Shown piece by piece: positions 13,301-28,300 of a stretch of DNA of 64,000 nucleotides. The notes beneath the pieces were generated by a model that was given only the letters and a program-made list of their open reading frames with translations, had not been told where the DNA came from and made no database searches. The position numbers and the translations under genes were made by a program. Each line of letters starts with the position of its first letter. Position 1 is the stretch's first letter. The stretch lies in the NCBI RefSeq assembly GCF_050003625.1, contig NC_134397.1, positions 73,945,551-74,009,550 on the forward strand, read 5' to 3'. This DNA comes from Haematobia irritans. Lineage: Eukaryota > Arthropoda > Insecta > Diptera > Muscidae.

Positions 13301-16300
13301 TTAAATTTTTTTAGGATTTGGGTGGATTTTTCGATTTTTTGGGGGTGGTCACGAATTAAAGCCCTTTTCGCTCTAGGACACTTAGTTTAGGAGATATGAC
13401 CAAAAGAAGTTTTTCATATAAAAATTTCAATTTTTTTAGGATTTGGGTGGATTTTTCGATTTTTTGGGGGTGGTCACGAATTAAAGCCCTTTTCGCTCTA
13501 GGACGCTTAGTTTAGGAGATATGGCCAAAAGAAGTTTTTCATATAAAAATTTCAATTTTTTTAGGATTTTAGTGAATTTTTCGATTTTTTGGGGGTGGTC
13601 ACGAATTATCGCCCTTTTTGCTCGAGGACGCTTAGTTTAGGAGATATGGCCAAAAGAAGTTTTTCATATAAAAATTTCAATTTTTTTAGGATTTGGGTGG
13701 ATTTTTCGATTTTTTGAGGGTGGTCACGAATTATCGTCCTTTTCGCTCTAGGACGCTTAGTTTAGGAGATATGGCCAAAAGAAGTTTTTCATATAAAAAT
13801 TTCAATTTTTTTAGGATTTGGGTGGATTTTTCGATTTTTTGGGGGTGGTCACGAATTATCGTCCTTTTCGGTCTAGGACGCTTAGTTTAGGAGATATGGC
13901 CAAAAGAAGTTTTTCATATAAAAATTTCAATTTTTGGAGGATTTGGGTGGATTTTTCGATTTTTTGAGGGTGGTCACGAATTAAAGCCCTTTTCGCTCTA
14001 GGACGCTTAGTTTAGGAGATATGGCCAAAAGAAGTTTTTCATATAAAAATTTCAATTTTTTTTGGGATTTGGGTGGATTTTTCGATTTTTTGGGGGTGGT
14101 CACGAATTAAAGCCCTTTTCGCTCTAGGACGCTTAGTTTAGGAGATATGGCCAAACGAAGTTTTTCTTATAAAAATTTCAATTTTTTTAGGATTTGGGTG
14201 GATTTTTCGATTTTTTGGGGGTGGTCACGAATTAAAGCCCTTTTCGCTCTAGGACGCTTAGTTTAGGAGATATGGCCAAAAGAAGTTTTTCATATAAAAA
14301 TTTAAATTTTTTTAGGATTTGAGTGGATTTTTCGATTTTTTGAGGGTGGTCACGAATTATCGTCCTTTTCGCTCTAGGACGCTTAGTTTAGGAGATATGG
14401 CCAAAAGAAGCTTTTCATATAAAAATTTCAATTTTTTTAGGATTTGGGTGGATTTTTCGATTTTTTGGGGGTGCTCACGAATTAAAGCCCTTTTCGCTCT
14501 AGGACGCTTAGTTTAGGAGATATGGCCAAAAGAAGTTTTTCATATAAAAATTTCAATTTTTTTAGGATTTGGGTGGATTTTTCGATTTTTTGGGGGTGGT
14601 CACGAATTATCGCCCTTTTTGCTCTAGGACGCTTAGTTTAGGAGATATGGCCAAAAGAAGTTTTTCATATAAAAATTTCAATTTTTTTAGGATTTGGGTG
14701 GATTTTTCGATTTTTTGAGGGTGGTCACGAATTATCGTCCTTTTCGCTCTAGGACGCTTAGTTTAGGAGATATGGCCAAAAGAAGTTTTTCATATAAAAA
14801 TTTCAATTTTTTTAGGATTTGGGTGGATTTTTCGGGGGTGGTCACGAATTATCGTCCTTTTCGCTCTAGGACGCTTAGTTTAGGAGATATGGCCAAAAGA
14901 AGTTTTTCATATAAAAATTTCAATTTTTTTAGGATTTGGGTGGATTTTTCGATTTTTTGGGGGTGGTCACGAATTAAAGCCCTTTTCGCTCTAGGACGCT
15001 TAGTTTAAGAGATATGGCCAAAAGAAGTTTTTCATATAAAAATTTCAATTTTTTTAGGATTTGGGTGGATTTTTCGATTTTTTGAGGGTGGTCACGAATT
15101 ATGGTCCTTTTCGCTCTAGGACGCTTAGTTTAGGAGAGAGATATGGCCAAAAGAAGTTTTTCATATAAAAATTTAAATTTTTTTAGGATTTGGTTGGATT
15201 TTTCGATTTTTTGGGGGTGGTCACGAATTAAAGCCCTTTTCGCTCTAGGACGCTTAGTTTAGGAGATATGGCCAAAAGAAGTTTTTCATATAAAAAATTT
15301 CACTTTTTTTAGGATTTGGGTGCATTTTTCGATTTTTTGAGGGTGGTCACGAATTATCGTCCTTTTCGGTCTAGGACGCTTAGTTTAGGAGATATGGCCA
15401 AAAGAAGTTTTTCATATAAAAATTTCAATTTTTGGAGGATTTGGGTGGATTTTTCGATTTTTTGAGGGTGGTCACGAATTAAAGCCCTTTTCGCTCTAGG
15501 ACGCTTAGTTTAGGAGATATGGCCAAACGAAGTTTTTCATATAAAAATTTCAATTTTTTAGGATTTTGGTGGATTTTTCGATTTTTTGAGGGTGGTCACG
15601 AATTAAAGCCCTTTTCGCTCTAGGACGCTTAGTTTAGGAGATATGGCCAAAAGAAGTTTTTCATATAAAAATTTCAATTTTTTTAGGATTTGGGTGGATT
15701 TTTCGATTTTTTGGGGGTGGTCACGAATTAAAGCCCTTTTCGCTCTAGGACGCTTAGTTTAGGAGATATGGCCAAAAGAAGTTTTTCATATAAAAATTTC
15801 AATTTTTTTAGGATTTGGGTGGATTTTTCGATTTTTTGGGGGTGGTCACGAATTAAAGCCCTTTTCGCTCTAGGACGCTTAGTTTAGGAGATATGGCCAA
15901 ACGAAGTTTTTCTTATAAAAATTTCAATTTTTTTAGGATTTGGGTGGATTTTTCGTTTTTTTGGGGGTGGTCACGAATTAAAGCCCTTTTCGCTCTAGGA
16001 CGCTTAGTTTAGGAGATATGGCCAAACGAAGTTTTTCATATAAAAATTTCAATTTTTTTAGGATTGGGTGGATTTTTTGATTTTTTGGGGGTGGTCACGA
16101 ATTAAAGCCCTTTTCGCTCTATGACGCTTAGTTTAGGAGATATGGCCAAAAGAAGTTTTTCATATAAAAATTTAAATTTTTTTAGGATTTGAGTGGATTT
16201 TTCGATTTTTTGAGGGTGGTCACGAATTATCGTCCTTTTCGCTCTAGGACGCTTAGTTTAGGAGATATGGCCAAAAGAAGCTTTTCATATAAAAATTTCA

Positions 16301-19300
16301 ATTTTTTTAGGATTTGGGTGGATTTTTCGATTTTTTGGGGGTGGTCACGAATTAAAGCCCTTTTCGCTCTAGGACGCTTAGTTTAGGAGATATGGCCAAA
16401 AGAAGTTTTTCATATAAAAATTTCAATTTTTTTAGGATTTGGGTGGATTTTTCGATTTTTTGGGGGTGGTCACGAATTATCGCCCTTTTTGCTCTAGGAC
16501 GCTTAGTTTAGGAGATATGGCCAAAAGAAGTTTTTCATATAAAAATTTCAATTTTTTTAGGATTTGGGTGGATTTTTCGATTTTTTGAGGGTGGTCACGA
16601 ATTATCGTCCTTTTCGCTCTAGGACGCTTAGTTTAGGAGATATGGCCAAAAGAAGTTTTTCATATAAAAATTTCAATTTTTTTAGGATTTGGGTGGATTT
16701 TTCGGGGGTGGTCACGAATTATCGTCCTTTTCGCTCTAGGACGCTTAGTTTAGGAGATATGGCCAAAAGAAGTTTTTCATATAAAAATTTCAATTTTTTT
16801 AGGATTTGGGTGGATTTTTCGATTTTTTGGGGGTGGTCACGAATTAAAGCCCTTTTCGCTCTAGGACGCTTAGTTTAAGAGATATGGCCAAAAGAAGTTT
16901 TTCATATAAAAATTTCAATTTTTTTAGGATTTGGGTGGATTTTTCGATTTTTTGAGGGTGGTCACGAATTATGGTCCTTTTCGCTCTAGGACGCTTAGTT
17001 TAGGAGAGAGATATGGCCAAAAGAAGTTTTTCATATAAAAATTTAAATTTTTTTAGGATTTGGTTGGATTTTTCGATTTTTTGGGGGTGGTCACGAATTA
17101 AAGCCCTTTTCGCTCTAGGACGCTTAGTTTAGGAGATATGGCCAAAAGAAGTTTTTCATATAAAAAATTTCACTTTTTTTAGGATTTGGGTGCATTTTTC
17201 GATTTTTTGAGGGTGGTCACGAATTATGGTCCTTTTCGCTCTAGGACGCTTAGTTTAGGAGAGAGATATGGCCAAAAGAAGTTTTTCATATAAAAATTTC
17301 AATTTTTTTAGGATTTAGTTGGATTTTTCGATTTTTTGGGGGTGGTCACGAATTAAAGCCCTTTTCGCTCTAGGACGCTTAGTTTAGGAGATATGGCCAA
17401 AAGAAGTTTTTCATATAAAAAATTTCACTTTTTTTAGGATTTGGGTGCATTTTTCGATTTTTTGAGGGTGGTCACGAATTATGGTCCTTTTCGCTCTAGG
17501 ACGCTTAGTTTAGGAGAGAGATATGGCCAAAAGAAGTTTTTCATATAAAAATTTAAATTTTTTTAGGATTTGGTTGGATTTTTCGATTTTTTGGGGGTGG
17601 TCACGAATTAAAGCCCTTTTCGCTCTAGGACGCTTAGTTTAGGAGATATGGCCAAAAGAAGTTTTTCATATAAAAATTTCAATTTTTTTAGGATTTGGGT
17701 GGATTTTTCGATTTTTTGGGGGTGGTCACGAATTAAAGCCCTTTTCGCTCTAGGACGCTTAGTTTAGGAGATATGGCCAAACGAAGTTTTTCATATAAAA
17801 ATTTCAATTTTTTTAGGATTGGGTGGATTTTTTGATTTTTTGGGGGTGGTCACGAATTAAAGCCCTTTTCGCTCTATGACGCTTAGTTTAGGAGATATGG
17901 CCAAAAGAAGTTTTTCATATAAAAATTTAAATTTTTTTAGGATTTGAGTGGATTTTTCGATTTTTTGAGGGTGGTCACGAATTATCGTCCTTTTCGCTCT
18001 AGGACGCTTAGTTTAGGAGATATGGCCAAAAGAAGCTTTTCATATAAAAATTTCAATTTTTTTAGGATTTGGGTGGATTTTTCGATTTTTTGGGGGTGGT
18101 CACGAATTAAAGCCCTTTTCGCTCTAGGACGCTTAGTTTAGGAGATATGGCCAAAAGAAGTTTTTCATATAAAAATTTCAATTTTTTTAGGATTTGGGTG
18201 GATTTTTCGATTTTTTGGGGGGTGGTCACGAATTATCGCCCTTTTCGCTCTAGGACGCTTAGTTTAGGAGATATGGCCAAAAGAAGTTTTTCATATAAAA
18301 ATTTCAATTTTTTTAGGATTTGGGTGGATTTTTCGATTTTTTGAGGGTGGTCACGAATTATCGTCCTTTACGCTCTAGGACGCTTAGTTTAGGAGATATG
18401 GCCAAAAGAAGTTTTTCATATAAAAATTTCAATTTTTTTAGGATTTGGGTGGATTTTTCGGGGGTGGTCACGAATTATCGTCCTTTTCGCTCTAGGACGC
18501 TTAGTTTAGGAGATATGGCCAAAAGAAGTTTTTCAAATAAAAATTTCAATTTTTTTAGGATTTGGTTGGATTTTTCGATTTTTTGGGGATGGTCACGAAT
18601 TAAAGCCCTTTTCGCTCTAGGACGCTTAGTTTAGGAGATATGGCCAAAAGAAGTTTTTCATATAAAAATTTCAATTTTTTTTAGGATTTGGGTGGATTTT
18701 TCGATTTTTTGAGGGTGGTCACGAATTATCGTCCTTTTCGCTCTAGGACGCTTAGTTTAGGAGATATGGCCAAAAGAAGTTTTTCATATAAAAATTTCAA
18801 TTTTTTTAGGATTTGGGTGGATTTTTCGATTTTTTGAGGGTGGTCACGAATTATCGTCCTTTTCGCTCTAGGACGCTTAGTTTAGGAGATATGGCCAAAA
18901 GAAGTTTTTCATATAAAAATTTCAATTTTTTTTAGGATTTGGGTGGATTTTTCGATTTTTTGAGGGTGGTCACGAATTAAAGCCCTTTTCGCTCTAGGAC
19001 GCTTAGTTTAGGAGATATGGCCAAACGAAGTTTTTCATATAAAAATTTCAATTTTTTAGGATTTTGGTGGATTTTTCGATTTTTTGAGGGTGGTCACGAA
19101 TTAAAGCCCTTTTCGCTCTAGGACGCTTAGTTTAGGAGATATGGCCAAAAGAAGTTTTTCATATAAAAATTTCAATTTTTTTAGGATTTGGGTGGATTTT
19201 TCGATTTTTTGGGGGTGGTCACGAATTAAAGCCCTTTTCGCTCTAGGACGCTTAGTTTAGGAGATATGGCCAAAAGAAGTTTTTCATATAAAAATTTCAA

Positions 19301-22300
19301 TTTTTTTAGGATTTGGGTGGATTTTTCGATTTTTTGGGGGTGGTCACGAATTAAAGCCCTTTTCGCTCTAGGACGCTTAGTTTAGGAGATATGGCCAAAC
19401 GAAGTTTTTCATATAAAAATTTCAATTTTTTTAGGATTGGGTGGATTTTTTGGGGGTGGTCACGAATTAAAGCCCTTTTCGCTCTATGACGCTTAGTTTA
19501 GGAGATATGGCCAAAAGAAGTTTTTCATATAAAAATTTCAATTTTTTTTAGGATTTGGGTGGATTTTTCGATTTTTTGAGGGTGGTCACGAATTATCGTC
19601 CTTTTCGCTCTAGGACGCTTAGTTTAGGAGATATGGCCAAAAGAAGTTTTTCATATAAAAATTTCAATTTTTTTAGGATTTGGGTGGATTTTTCGATTTT
19701 TTGAGGGTGGTCACGAATTAAAGCCCTTTTCGCTCTAGGACGCTTAGTTTAGGAGATATGGCCAAAAGAAGTTTTTCAAATAAAAATTTCAATTTTTTTA
19801 GGATTTGGTTGGATTTTTCGATTTTTTGGGGATGGTCACGAATTAAAGCCCTTTTCGCTCTAGGACGCTTAGTTTAGGAGATATGGCCAAAAGAAGTTTT
19901 TCATATAAAAATTTCAATTTTTTTTAGGATTTGGGTGGATTTTTCGATTTTTTGAGGGTGGTCACGAATTATCGTCCTTTTCGCTCTAGGACGCTTAGTT
20001 TAGGAGATATGGCCAAACGAAGTTTTTCATATAAAATTTTCAATTTTTTAGGATTTTGGTGGATTTTTCGATTTTTTGAGGGTGGTCACGAATTAAAGCC
20101 CTTTTCGCTCTAGGACGCTTAGTTTAGGAGATATGGCCAAAAGAAGTTTTTCATATAAAAATTTCAATTTTTTTAGGATTTGGGTGGATTTTTCGATTTT
20201 TTGGGGGTGGTCACGAATTAAAGCCCTTTTCGCTCTAGGACGCTTAGTTTAGGAGATATGGCCAAAAGAAGTTTTTCATATAAAAATTTCAATTTTTTTT
20301 AGGATTTGGGTGGATTTTTCGATTTTTTGGGGGTGGTCACGAATTAAAGCCCTTTTCGCTCTAGGACGCTTAGTTTAGGAGATATGGCCAAACGAAGTTT
20401 TTCTTATAAAAATTTCAATTTTTTTAGGATTTGGGTGGATTTTTCGATTTTTTGGGCGTGGTCACGAATTAAAGCCCTTTTCGCTCTAGGACGCTTAGTT
20501 TAGGAGATATGGCCAAACGAAGTTTTTCATATAAAAATTTCAATTTTTTTAGGATTGGGTGGATTTTTTGATTTTTTGGGGGTGGTCACGAATTAAAGCC
20601 CTTTTCGCTCTATGACGCTTAGTTTAGGAGATATGGCCAAAAGAAGTTTTTCATATAAAAATTTAAATTTTTTTAGGATTTGAGTGGATTTTTCGATTTT
20701 TTGAGGGTGGTCACGAATTATCGTCCTTTTCGCTCTAGGACGCTTAGTTTAGGAGATATGGCCAAAAGAAGCTTTTCATATAAAAATTTCAATTTTTTAG
20801 GATTTGGGTGGATTTTTCGATTTTTTGGGGGTGGTCACGAATTAAAGCCCTTTTCGCTCTAGGACGCTTAGTTTAGGAGATATGGCCAAAAGAAGTTTTT
20901 CATATAAAAATTTCAATTTTTTTAGGATTTGGGTGGATTTTTCGATTTTTTGGGGGTGGTCACGAATTATCGCCCTTTTTGCTCTAGGACGCTTAGTTTA
21001 GGAGATATGGCCAAAAGAAGTTTTTCATATAAAAATTTCAATTTTTTTAGGATTTGGGTGGATTTTTCGATTTTTTGAGGGTGGTCACGAATTATCGTCC
21101 TTTTCGCTCTAGGACGCTTAGTTTAGGAGATATGGCCAAAAGAAGTTTTTCATATAAAAATTTCAATTTTTTTAGGATTTGGGTGGATTTTTCGGGGGTG
21201 GTCACGAATTAAAGCCCTTTTCGCTCTAGGACGCTTAGTTTAGGAGATATGGCCAAAAGAAGTTTTTCATATAAAAATTTCAATTTTTTTAGGATTTGGG
21301 TGGATTTTTCGATTTTTTGGGGGTGGTCACGAATTAAAGCCCTTTTCGCTCTAGGACGCTTAGTTTAAGAGATATGGCCAAAAGAAGTTTTTCATATAAA
21401 AATTTCAATTTTTTTAGGATTTGGGTGGATTTTTCGATTTTTTGAGGGTGGTCACGAATTATGGTCCTTTTCGCTCTAGGACGCTTAGTTTAGGAGAGAG
21501 ATATGGCCAAAAGAAGTTTTTCATATAAAAATTTAAATTTTTTTAGGATTTGGTTGGATTTTTCGATTTTTTGGGGGTGGTCACGAATTAAAGCCCTTTT
21601 CGCTCTAGGACGCTTAGTTTAGGAGATATGGCCAAAAGAAGTTTTTCATATAAAAATTTCAATTTTTTTAGGATTTGGGTGGATTTTTCGATTTTTTGGG
21701 GGTGGTCACGAATTAAAGCCCTTTTCGCTCTAGGACGCTTAGTTTAGGAGATATGGCCAAAAGAAGTTTTTCATATAAAAATTTCAATTTTTTTAGGATT
21801 TGGGTGGATTTTTCGATTTTTTGGGGGTGGTCACGAATTAAAGCCCTTTTCGCTCTAGGACGCTTAGTTTAGGAGATATGGCCAAACGAAGTTTTTCTTA
21901 TAAAAATTTCAATTTTTTTAGGATTTGGGTGGATTTTTCGATTTTTTGGGGGTGGTCACGAATTAAAGCCCTTTTCGCTCTAGGACGCTTAGTTTAGGAG
22001 ATATGGCCAAACGAAGTTTTTCATATAAAAATTTCAATTTTTTTAGGATTGGGTGGATTTTTTGATTTTTTGGGGGTGGTCACGAATTAAAGCCCTTTTC
22101 GCTCTATGACGCTTAGTTTAGGAGATATGGCCAAAAGAAGTTTTTCATATAAAAATTTAAATTTTTTTAGGATTTGAGTGGATTTTTCGATTTTGTGAGG
22201 GTGGTCACGAATTATCGTCCTTTTCGCTCTAGGACGCTTAGTTTAGGAGATATGGCCAAAAGAAGCTTTTCATATAAAAATTTCAATTTTTTTAGGATTT

Positions 22301-25300
22301 GGGTGGATTTTTCGATTTTTTGGGGGTGGTCACGAATTAAAGCCCTTTTCGCTCTAGGACGCTTAGTTTAGGAGATATGGCCAAAAGAAGTTTTTCATAT
22401 AAAAATTTGGGTGGGTTTTTCGATTTTTTGAGGGTGGTCACGAATTATCGTCCTTTTCGCTCTAGGACGCTTAGTTTAGGAGATATGGCCAAAAGAAGTT
22501 TTTCATATAAAAATTTCAATTTTTTTAGGATTTGGGTGGATTTTTCGATTTTTTGGGGGTGGTCACGAATTATCGCCCTTTTCGCTCTAGGACGCTTAGT
22601 TTAGGAGATATGGCCAAAAGAAGTTTTTCATATAAAAATTTCAATTTTTTTAGGATTTGAGTGGATTTTTCGATTTTTTGAGGGTGGTCACGAATTAAAG
22701 CCCTTTTCGCTCTAGGACGCTTAGTTTAGGAGATATGGCCAAAAGAAGTTTTTCATATAAAAATTTCAATTTTTTTAGGATTTGGGTGAATTTTTCGATT
22801 TTTTGAGGGTGGTCACGAATTATCGTCCTTTTCGCTCTAGGACGCTTAGTTTAGGAGATATGGCCAAAAGAAGTTTTTCATATAAAAATTTCAATTTTTT
22901 TAGGATTTGGGTGGATTTTTCGATTTTTTGAGGGTGGTCACGAATTAAAGCCCTTTTCGCTCTAGGACGCTTAGTTTAGGAGATATGGCCAAAAGAAGTT
23001 TTTCATATAAACATTTAAATTTTTTTAGGATTTGGGTGGATTTTTCGATTTTTTGGGGGTGGTCACGAATTAAAGCCCTTTTCGCTCTAGGACACTTAGT
23101 TTAGGAGATATGACCAAAAGAAGTTTTTCATATAAAAATTTCAATTTTTTTAGGATTTGGGTGGATTTTTCGATTTTTTGGGGGTGGTCACGAATTAAAG
23201 CCCTTTTCGCTCTAGGACGCTTAGTTTAGGAGATATGGCCAAAAGAAGTTTTTCATATAAAAATTTCAATTTTTTTAGGATTTGAGTGGATTTTTCGATT
23301 TTTTGGGGGTGGTCACGAATTATCGCCCTTTTTGCTCTAGGACGCTTAGTTTAGGAGATATGGCCAAAAGAAGTTTTTCATATAAAAATTTCAATTTTTT
23401 TAGGATTTGGGTGGATTTTTCGATTTTTTGAGGGTGGTCACGAATTATCGTCCTTTTCGCTCTAGGACGCTTAGTTTAGGAGATATGGCCAAAAGAAGTT
23501 TTTCATATAAAAATTTCAATTTTTTTAGGATTTGGGTGGATTTTTCGATTTTTTGGGGGTGGTCACGAATTATCGTCCTTTTCGGTCTAGGACGCTTAGT
23601 TTAGGAGATATGGCCAAAAGAAGTTTTTCATATAAAAATTTCAATTTTTGGAGGATTTGGGTGGATTTTTCGATTTTTTGAGGGTGGTCACGAATTAAAG
23701 CCCTTTTCGCTCTAGGACGCTTAGTTTAGGAGATATGGCCAAACGAAGTTTTTCATATAAAAATTTCAATTTTTTAAGATTTTGGTGGATTTTTCGATTT
23801 TTTGAGGGTGGTCACGAATTAAAGCCCTTTTCGCTCTAGGACGCTTAGTTTAGGAGATATGGCCAAAAGAAGTTTTTCATATAAAAATTTCAATTTTTTT
23901 AGGATTTGGGTGGATTTTTCGATTTTTTGGGGGTGGTCACGAATTAAAGCCCTTTTCGCTCTAGGACGCTTAGTTTAGGAGATATGGCCAAAAGAAGTTT
24001 TTCATATAAAAATTTCAATTTTTTTAGGATTTGGGTGGATTTTTCGATTTTTTGGGGGTGGTCACGAATTAAAGCCCTTTTCGCTCTAGGACGCTTAGTT
24101 TAGGAGATATGGCCAAACGAAGTTTTTCTTATAAAAATTTCAATTTTTTTAGGATTTGGGTGGATTTTTCGATTTTTTGGGGGTGGTCACGAATTAAAGC
24201 CCTTTTCGCTCTAGGACGCTTAGTTTAGGAGATATGGCCAAACGAAGTTTTTCATATAAAAATTTCAATTTTTTTAGGATTGGGTGGATTTTTTGATTTT
24301 TTGGGGGTGGTCACGAATTAAAGCCCTTTTCGCTCTATGACGCTTAGTTTAGGAGATATGGCCAAAAGAAGTTTTTCATATAAAAATTTAAATTTTTTTA
24401 GGATTTGAGTGGATTTTTCGATTTTTTGAGGGTGGTCACGAATTATCGTCCTTTTCGCTCTAGGACGCTTAGTTTAGGAGATATGGCCAAAAGAAGCTTT
24501 TCATATAAAAATTTCAATTTTTTTAGGATTTGGGTGGATTTTTCGATTTTTTGGGGGTGGTCACGAATTAAAGCCCTTTTCGCTCTAGGACGCTTAGTTT
24601 AGGAGATATGGCCAAAAGAAGTTTTTCATATAAAAATTTCAATTTTTTTTAGGATTTGGGTGGATTTTTCGATTTTTTGGGGGTGGTCACGAATTATCGC
24701 CCTTTTTGCTCTAGGACGCTTAGTTTAGGAGATATGGCCAAAAGAAGTTTTTCATATAAAAATTTCAATTTTTTTAGGATTTGGGTGGATTTTTCGATTT
24801 TTTGAGGGTGGTCACGAATTATCGTCCTTTTCGCTCTAGGACGCTTAGTTTAGGAGATATGGCCAAAAGAAGTTTTTCATATAAAAATTTCAATTTTTTT
24901 AGGATTTGGGTGGATTTTTCGGGGGTGGTCACGAATTATCGTCCTTTTCGCTCTAGGACGCTTAGTTTAGGAGATATGGCCAAAAGAAGTTTTTCATATA
25001 AAAATTTCAATTTTTTTAGGATTTGGGTGGATTTTTCGATTTTTTGAGGGTGGTCACGAATTATGGTCCTTTTCGCTCTAGGACGCTTAGTTTAGGAGAG
25101 AGATATGGCCAAAAGAAGTTTTTCATATAAAAATTTAAATTTTTTTAGGATTTGGTTGGATTTTTCGATTTTTTGGGGGTGGTCACGAATTAAAGCCCTT
25201 TTCGCTCTAGGACGCTTAGTTTAGGAGATATGGCCAAAAGAAGTTTTTCATATAAAAAATTTCACTTTTTTTAGGATTTGGGTGCATTTTTCGATTTTTT

Positions 25301-28300
25301 GAGGGTGGTCACGAATTATCGTCCTTTTCGGTCTAGGACGCTTAGTTTAGGAGATATGGCCAAAAGAAGTTTTTCATATAAAAATTTCAATTTTTGGAGG
25401 ATTTGGGTGGATTTTTCGATTTTTTGAGGGTGGTCACGAATTAAAGCCCTTTTCGCTCTAGGACGCTTAGTTTAGGAGATATGGCCAACCGAAGTTTTTC
25501 ATATAAAAATTTCAATTTTTTAGGATTTTGGTGGATTTTTCGATTTTTTGAGGGTGGTCACGAATTAAAGCCCTTTTCGCTCTAGGACGCTTAGTTTAGG
25601 AGATATGGCCAAAAGAAGTTTTTCATATAAAAATTTCAATTTTTTTAGGATTTGGGTGGATTTTTCGATTTTTTGGGGGTGGTCACGAATTAAAGCCCTT
25701 TTCGCTCTAGGACGCTTAGTTTAGGAGATATGGCCAAAAGAAGTTTTTCATATAAAAATTTCAATTTTTTTAGGATTTGGGTGGATTTTTCGATTTTTTG
25801 GGGGTGGTCACGAATTAAAGCCCTTTTCGCTCTAGGACGCTTAGTTTAGGAGATATGGCCAAACGAAGTTTTTCTTATAAAAATTTCAATTTTTTTAGGA
25901 TTTGGGTGGATTTTTCGATTTTTTGGGGGTGGTCACGAATTAAAGCCCTTTTCGCTCTAGGACGCTTAGTTTAGGAGATATGGCCAAACGAAGTTTTTCA
26001 TATAAAAATTTCAATTTTTTTAGGATTGGGTGGATTTTTTGATTTTTTGGGGGTGGTCACGAATTAAAGCCCTTTTCGCTCTATGACGCTTAGTTTAGGA
26101 GATATGGCCAAAAGAAGTTTTTCATATAAAAATTTAAATTTTTTTAGGATTTGAGTGGATTTTTCGATTTTTTGAGGGTGGTCACGAATTATCGTCCTTT
26201 TCGCTCTAGGACGCTTAGTTTAGGAGATATGGCCAAAAGAAGCTTTTCATATAAAAATTTCAATTTTTTTAGGATTTGGGTGGATTTTTCGATTTTTTGG
26301 GGGTGGTCACGAATTAAAGCCCTTTTCGCTCTAGGACGCTTAGTTTAGGAGATATGGCCAAAAGAAGTTTTTCATATAAAAATTTCAATTTTTTTAGGAT
26401 TTGGGTGGATTTTTCGATTTTTTGGGGGTGGTCACGAATTATCGCCCTTTTTGCTCTAGGACGCTTAGTTTAGGAGATATGGCCAAAAGAAGTTTTTCAT
26501 ATAAAAATTTCAATTTTTTTAGGATTTGGGTGGATTTTTCGATTTTTTGAGGGTGGTCACGAATTATCGTCCTTTTCGCTCTAGGACGCTTAGTTTAGGA
26601 GATATGGCCAAAAGAAGTTTTTCATATAAAAATTTCAATTTTTTTAGGATTTGGGTGGATTTTTCGGGGGTGGTCACGAATTATCGTCCTTTTCGCTCTA
26701 GGACGCTTAGTTTAGGAGATATGGCCAAAAGAAGTTTTTCATATAAAAATTTCAATTTTTTTAGGATTTGGGTGGATTTTTCGATTTTTTGGGGGTGGTC
26801 ACGAATTAAAGCCCTTTTCGCTCTAGGACGCTTAGTTTAAGAGATATGGCCAAAAGAAGTTTTTCATATAAAAATTTCAATTTTTTTAGGATTTGGGTGG
26901 ATTTTTCGATTTTTTGAGGGTGGTCACGAATTATGGTCCTTTTCGCTCTAGGACGCTTAGTTTAGGAGAGAGATATGGCCAAAAGAAGTTTTTCATATAA
27001 AAATTTAAATTTTTTTAGGATTTGGTTGGATTTTTCGATTTTTTGGGGGTGGTCACGAATTAAAGCCCTTTTCGCTCTAGGACGCTTAGTTTAGGAGATA
27101 TGGCCAAAAGAAGTTTTTCATATAAAAAATTTCACTTTTTTTAGGATTTGGGTGCATTTTTCGATTTTTTGAGGGTGGTCACGAATTATCGTCCTTTTCG
27201 CTCTAGGACGCTTAGTTTAGGAGATATGGCCAAAAGAAGTTTTTCATATAAAAATTTCAATTTTTTTAGGATTTGGGTGGCTTTTTCGATTTTTTTTGGG
27301 GGTGGTCACGAATTATCGTCCTTTTCGCTCTAGGACGCTTAGTTTAGGAGATATGGCCAAAAGAAGTTTTTCATATAAAAATTTCAATTTTTTTAGGATT
27401 TGGGTGGATTTTTCGATTTTTTGAGGGTGGTCACGAATTAAAGCCCTTTTCGCTCTAGGACGCTTAGTTTAGGAGATATGGCCAAAAGAAGTTTTTCATA
27501 TAAAAATTTCAATTTTTTTAGGATTTGGGTGGATTTTTCGATTTTTTGGGGGTGGTCACGAATTAAAGCCCTTTTCGCTCTAGGACGCTTAGTTTAGGAG
27601 ATATGGCCAAAAGAAGTTTTTCATATAAAAATTTCAATTTTTTTAGGATTTGGTTTGATTTTTCGATTTTTTGGGGGTGGTCACGAATTAAAGCCCTTTT
27701 CGCTCTAGGACGCTTAGTTTAGGAGATATGGCCAAAAGAAGTTTTTCATATAAAAAATTTCACTTTTTTTAGGATTTGGGTGCATTTTTCGATTTTTTGG
27801 GGGTGGTACGAATTATCGTCCTTTTCGCTCTAGGACGCTTAGTTTAGGAGATATGGCCAAAAGAAGTTTTTCATATAAAAATTTCAATTTTTTAGGATTG
27901 GGGTGGCTTTTTCGATTTTTTTGGGGGTGGTCACGAATTATCGTCCTTTTCGCTCTAGGACGCTTAGTTTAGGAGATATGACCAAAAGAAGTTTTTCATA
28001 TAAAAATTTCAATTTTTTTAGGATTTGGGTGAATTTTTCGATTTTTTGGGGATGGTCACGAATTAAAGCCCTTTTCGCTCTAGGACGCTTAGTTTAGGAG
28101 ATATGGCCAAAAGAAGTTTTTCAAATAAAAATTTCAATTTTTTTAGGATTTGGGTGGATTTTTCGATTTTTTGGGGGTGGTCACGAATTAAAGCCCTTTT
28201 CGCTCTAGGACGCTTAGTTTAGGAGATATGGCCAAAAGAAGTTTTTCATATAAAAATTTCAATTTTTTTTAGGATTTGGGTGGATTTTTCGATTTTTTGG

